Of a DNA stretch of 64,000 bases, positions 60,763-64,000 are shown piece by piece. The translations under genes and the position numbers were made by a program. Origin of the DNA: Hamadaea sp013361475 (lineage in GTDB: Bacteria; Actinomycetota; Actinomycetes; Mycobacteriales; Micromonosporaceae); the NCBI RefSeq assembly GCF_040654195.1, contig NZ_JBFAHM010000005.1, positions 1-64,000 on the forward strand, in the 5' to 3' direction. Each line of letters begins with the position of its first letter. Position 1 is the first letter of the stretch. Below the pieces are notes generated by a model. It worked only from the letters and a program-made list of their open reading frames with translations, ran no database searches and was not told the origin of the DNA.

Positions 60763-61284
60763 TCACGCCTGCGGCGGCTGGAGTGGCCCGCCGTCACGGC
60801 TGGCCGCAGGGGTCGTCGGTGATGCGGTGCGGCGTGGCCAGCTCCAGGCGGAGCGCAGGATGAAGGCCAGGAGAAGCACCTCGAGTCCGATGGAGAGGCC
60901 GTAGAAGTAGGAGTAGGACCACGGCTCCCCGACCGCGTTGAACACCGAGACAGGGATGTAGAGCGTTGCCACGACGAGGTTGATGGTGCGATTGAGACGG
61001 GCGGGCAGTGTCGCCGAGAGCAGGATCATGAGGATCGGGATGGCGACGAGCGTGAGCGCGACGGCGACGAAGGTCGGGCCGAGGTCGAACTCGTGGACGA
61101 TGCCCGCCCGGAGGTCGTCCACGAAGCCGGGCTTGTAGAGAGCGAGGTAGTCGACGTAGATGTAGAGGAACATGAAGCTGGTCCATGCGGCCGCGAGCTT
61201 GGCCCGCACGGGCATGCGCAGATCCTCCAGCGTGCGCTGAGACCGCGGATTCTCTGGTGCGGTGTGGGATTGCGGCATTCTCAT
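60763..61284 (-). CDS. DUF6326-like small membrane protein
   Basis: A 173-residue protein with four hydrophobic segments: LAAAWTSFMFLYIYVDYLALY, FVAVALTLVAIPILMILLSATLP, TINLVVATLYIPVSVFNAV and YGLSIGLEVLLLAFILRSAW. The pattern matches the DUF6326 family of unknown function. ATG 61284 has AAGGAG eight bases upstream. It is divergent from the histidine kinase gene. Confidence 0.8.
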   Translation of the reverse strand: MRMPQSHTAPENPRSQRTLEDLRMPVRAKLAAAWTSFMFLYIYVDYLALYKPGFVDDLRAGIVHEFDLGPTFVAVALTLVAIPILMILLSATLPARLNRTINLVVATLYIPVSVFNAVGEPWSYSYFYGLSIGLEVLLLAFILRSAWSWPRRTASPTTPAASRDGGPLQPPQA

Positions 61285-61446
61285 CACGTTGCTCCTTGGC
61301 TTGATCAGGTAGGTGCTCCCACCTTCATGGATGCCGGCGGTGGGCACATCCGCCCCGGAGCCTGGTCCGACCTGGTCGTTGGCACAGCCGCGTTCTTAGA
61401 CTTTCGACGGATACGCCGGACACGCGGGCTGCCTACGCTGATCAAG

Positions 61447-62592
61447 ATGGCCACCAACGCACTCCGCTCGCTGTGGGCCGAACCTCGACCCACGAACGCC
61501 CCGGACCGGAGGCTGCGGGACTGGGCGCTGCTCGCGGTACTGATCGGCTGGTCCGTACTGGAAGCGGTGCTCCGCGACGACATGGCGCCGCTCCCGCTGC
61601 AGGTCATCGCTGCGCTCGCGGTCGTCGCTCCCCTCCCGTGGCGACGTGCGCACCCGTTCGTCGTGGCCGCGGTGGCTTTCGGCACGGTCACGGTGGTCGA
61701 CATCGCCCGAGTCCTCACCGGATCACACGGCGCTCTACCCTCGAGCGTCGCGGCCACCCTGGTCATTGCCTACGCCCTGTTCCGGTGGGGCTCCGGTCGG
61801 GAAGCCGTCAGCGGCCTCGGCGTCATCCTGCTCTGGCTGGCCATCACCTGCGTCGCCGAATCGAGCAGCGTGGCGGAGACGGTCGCAGGATACGTATTCT
61901 TCCTGTTCGCCGCCGCGCTCGGCGCCGCGGTCCGCTATCGCACGAAGATCCGCGTCCGCGACATCGATCAGGCCAAGGCCCGCGAACGCGAGCTGCTCGC
62001 ACGTGAACTCCACGACACCGTCGCCCACCACGTCTCGGGCATCGCCATCCAGGCCCAAGCAGGGCGTGCCATCGCAGCCTCCCACCCCGAGCGTGCCATC
62101 GAGACCCTGGCCATCATCGAGGACGCCGCGACCCGCACCCTCACCGAACTGCGCGCCATCGTGGGCGTTCTGCGCTCCACACAGGACACCGGGTTCGCAC
62201 CGCAGCCCGGAGTGGCCGAGGTCGAACAGCTCGCCACCGATGGCCAGGCGCTTCCCCGCGTCGAGGTGACACTGTTCGGCGAACTCGAGGACCTCAGTCC
62301 GGCAGTCGGGGCCGCGATCTACCGACTGGCCCAGGAGTCCATCACCAACGCTCGACGGCACGCCCGCCACGCGACCCAGGTCACCGTCGCCGTCACCGGC
62401 GACGCGGACGAGGTACGGCTGACCATCGACGACGACGGCTCCGCCGCCGGCGGCCGAGCCCCAGCAGGCTATGGCCTGGTAGGCATGCGGGAACGCGCCG
62501 CACTGCTCGGCGGCACCTTCCACGCAGGCCCGGCCGCCGAGCGGGGCTGGCGGGTAGAGGCCGTCCTGCCCCGAACCGGGGCACCACGATGA
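61447..62592 (+). CDS. NarL-type sensor histidine kinase
   Basis: A 381-residue kinase with five to six membrane helices in residues 25-165, a DHp domain of the HisKA_3 type (RELLARELHDTVAHHVSGIAIQAQ, His about residue 191) and an HATPase domain (AQESITNARRHARHATQV, DDDGSA, GYGLVGMRERAALLGG). It lacks an extracellular sensor, so it may sense membrane state. ATG 61447; a longer frame to 61093 is not supported. It overlaps its regulator by ATGA. Confidence 0.94.
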   Translation: MATNALRSLWAEPRPTNAPDRRLRDWALLAVLIGWSVLEAVLRDDMAPLPLQVIAALAVVAPLPWRRAHPFVVAAVAFGTVTVVDIARVLTGSHGALPSSVAATLVIAYALFRWGSGREAVSGLGVILLWLAITCVAESSSVAETVAGYVFFLFAAALGAAVRYRTKIRVRDIDQAKARERELLARELHDTVAHHVSGIAIQAQAGRAIAASHPERAIETLAIIEDAATRTLTELRAIVGVLRSTQDTGFAPQPGVAEVEQLATDGQALPRVEVTLFGELEDLSPAVGAAIYRLAQESITNARRHARHATQVTVAVTGDADEVRLTIDDDGSAAGGRAPAGYGLVGMRERAALLGGTFHAGPAAERGWRVEAVLPRTGAPR

Positions 62593-63236
62593 GCATCCGG
62601 GTCCTCATCGCCGACGACCAGCTCATCGTGCGCAGCGGGCTGACCATGCTGCTCGAAGCCCAACCCAACATCGAAGTGGTCGGCGCGGCCGCGGACGGGC
62701 GCGAGGCAGTCCGCCTGGCACACCAGCTGCGCCCCGACGTCGGCCTGTTCGACATCCGGATGCCGCTGATGGACGGCATCGAAGCCACTCGACGCCTCGC
62801 CGGCGCCGACGTCACCGACCCCCTGCCGATCGTCATCATCACCACCTTCGACCTCGACGAGAACGTCTACGGGGCGCTGAAAGCCGGTGCCCGCGGGTTC
62901 CTTCTCAAGGACGCCGGACCCGCCCTGCTGACCCAGGCCATCCACGCCGCCGCCGACGGAGACGCACTGATCGCGCCCAGCGTGACTGTCCGACTGCTCG
63001 AAGCGTTCGCCCAGGCGAAGACCTCACTACCGAGGCAGCCGATAGAACCGCTCACCGCCCGCGAGGAGGAAGTCCTCGTGCCCGTAGCGCAAGGCCGCAC
63101 CAACAATGAGATCGCCAGCGAGCTCTACATCACCCCAAGCACCGTCAAAGCCCACCTCGCCAGCCTCATGCGAAAGCTCGGCGCCCGAAACCGCGTCGAG
63201 GTCGCCATGTGGGCCCACGAGACCGGCCGCATCTAA
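62589..63236 (+). CDS. LuxR/NarL-family response regulator
   Basis: A 215-residue regulator: receiver VLIADDQLIVRSGLTMLLEA with phospho-acceptor Asp in DVGLFDIRMPLMDG (about residue 55) and Lys in FLLKDAG (about 104); C-terminal LuxR HTH LTAREEEVLVPVAQGRTNNEIASELYITPSTVKAHL (positions 63051-63158). It is the partner of the kinase gene upstream. Confidence 0.96.
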   Translation: MSIRVLIADDQLIVRSGLTMLLEAQPNIEVVGAAADGREAVRLAHQLRPDVGLFDIRMPLMDGIEATRRLAGADVTDPLPIVIITTFDLDENVYGALKAGARGFLLKDAGPALLTQAIHAAADGDALIAPSVTVRLLEAFAQAKTSLPRQPIEPLTAREEEVLVPVAQGRTNNEIASELYITPSTVKAHLASLMRKLGARNRVEVAMWAHETGRI

Positions 63237-63279
63237 ATGGTGGATGACGAGGGACGGGGTCGCCGTGCGCGGCCTACTT

Positions 63280-64000
63280 CTACGGACACCTCGCGCCCTG
63301 TCCGGGGAGCGAGGCGGCTGTGTGACGGGCATCAGGACCCGTCGACCTGGCTGACGACTCCGGGCTCGGAGGGCGAATCGCAGGTTTGACGGCGAGCGCC
63401 CCGGCCAGCGTGGCTACGGTGAGGCCTACCCACAGGACGGCCGGGTTGATCTCCAGCAGCGCCGTGAGCGCGGCCGGGGCGAACGCCATCCCGAGTCCGG
63501 TGGACAGCTGGAAGCGCACCAGGGCGCGGCCTAGCTGCGCCGGTGGCGTGCTCGCGATGACGAGAGCGGTTCCGCTGCCGGTGTAGAGGATTTCGCCGAT
63601 CGTGTAGACGACGCCGACGGCGGCGATGGCTGTCGCGCCCAGCGTCTCGCCCATCCAGAAGCCCAGATAGGACAGTCCCAGCACGACCCCTGAAGCGGCG
63701 AAGACGGTGCCACGGGCCCACTGCGACAGCCGCTTGACGAGCGGCACCTGGAGCAGGATCACCAGCACGGTGTTGCCCACGAACAGAGCCGCCGGCCAGG
63801 CCGCGCTTGCGTGCATCCGAGTCACGAGAAGGGCCGGCAACACCACCTCGAGGACGCTGAAGCACATCGCGAACGGGAGGTTGGCCACGAGCAGAACAAT
63901 CATGCTGGGGGCCTGGCTCGGACCAGGGTCGTGGGTTGCCTCCGCGGCGGTGACCCTGGTCGACAGCGTAAGCCCGCCCGCAGCGAGGAACGCCAGCGCA
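63280..64000 (-). CDS. MFS transporter, 5' part outside the window
   Basis: The frame stays open to the window edge. The visible C-terminal half has six membrane segments (IVLLVANLPFAMCFSVLEVVLPALLV, ALFVGNTVLVILLQVPLVKRL, GVVLGLSYLGFWMGETLG, LGMAFAPAALTALLEINPAVLWVGL). VPLVKRLSQWARG is the loop after TM8. An internal ATG at 63903 is not the start, because the codons upstream (LAFLAAGGLTLSTRV) continue a membrane segment and cytoplasmic loop. Substrate unknown. Confidence 0.85.
   Translation of the reverse strand, partial: ALAFLAAGGLTLSTRVTAAEATHDPGPSQAPSMIVLLVANLPFAMCFSVLEVVLPALLVTRMHASAAWPAALFVGNTVLVILLQVPLVKRLSQWARGTVFAASGVVLGLSYLGFWMGETLGATAIAAVGVVYTIGEILYTGSGTALVIASTPPAQLGRALVRFQLSTGLGMAFAPAALTALLEINPAVLWVGLTVATLAGALAVKPAIRPPSPESSARSTGPDARHTAASLPGQGARCP

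Noticed and set aside
1..64000. CRISPR arrays and tRNA genes, including a tRNA as attachment site
   Set aside because: No spaced direct repeats of CRISPR type and no cloverleaf or CCA end was found; the element junction is in a protein gene.

Overview
This is a high-GC actinobacterial chromosome segment. The codon bias, the frequent GTG starts, the abundance of gtacgc motifs and the gene families fit Micromonosporaceae; that family assignment is inference from style and gene order, not from a marker gene. There is one assembly gap (10 N at 22139-22148). The right edge cuts a transporter gene.

Region 1 (1-25 kb) is host backbone. pncB, clpS, a DUF2017 gene, mec, cysO, cysM, murI, an MBL hydrolase, rph and rdgB follow the order known around Rv1330c-Rv1341 of Mycobacterium tuberculosis. 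This covers NAD salvage, N-end-rule proteolysis, the CysO-dependent cysteine pathway, D-glutamate supply and RNA/nucleotide quality control. A complete histidine-utilisation operon (hutU, an M20 hydrolase, hutF, hutI, hutH) follows with an RpiR regulator. Then come small housekeeping genes, a lipoprotein, a GNAT gene broken in a tandem repeat, a MarR-regulated flavoprotein with three visible operators, a methyltransferase, a WYL regulator, a DinB gene and a VOC gene. Copies of a 67-bp palindrome lie between genes.

Region 2 (about 24943-60556, 35.6 kb) is an integrated mobile element, inferred from gene content and from a split VOC gene. A large serine integrase (58931-60520) sits beside a displaced VOC 3' end at 60558-60743. 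The left VOC copy carries a different 3' end, so the element seems to have integrated inside the VOC gene and restored its tail. The cargo, left to right, is: an ABC three-component type conflict system; a PaeR7I/XhoI-type restriction-modification pair; a compact and probably new ribosomal peptide (RiPP) locus; XRE and GntR regulators; a 1216-residue YobI-like NTPase; a type VII secretion-like operon with mycosin and WXG-type proteins but no EccC; plasmid-type genes (DUF2637, replication-relaxation); and a winged-helix/PD-(D/E)XK protein next to the integrase.

The RiPP locus is the most interesting part. Two tandem 25-residue precursor genes absent from ordinary ORF lists lie directly behind a radical SAM/SPASM maturase and a methyltransferase, with an MFS exporter downstream. 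A SARP regulator gene separates them from a third, Sec-signal peptide and an S9 peptidase. All three peptides end in an aromatic-Cys-x3-Cys motif. Both transcription units carry 11-bp direct repeats 10 bp before a -10 box, and both peptide genes are followed by a GTCTGGCC/GGCCAGAC hairpin. Together these suggest one regulon.

Region 3 (60.7-64 kb) is host again: a DUF6326-like membrane protein, a two-component system and a truncated MFS gene.
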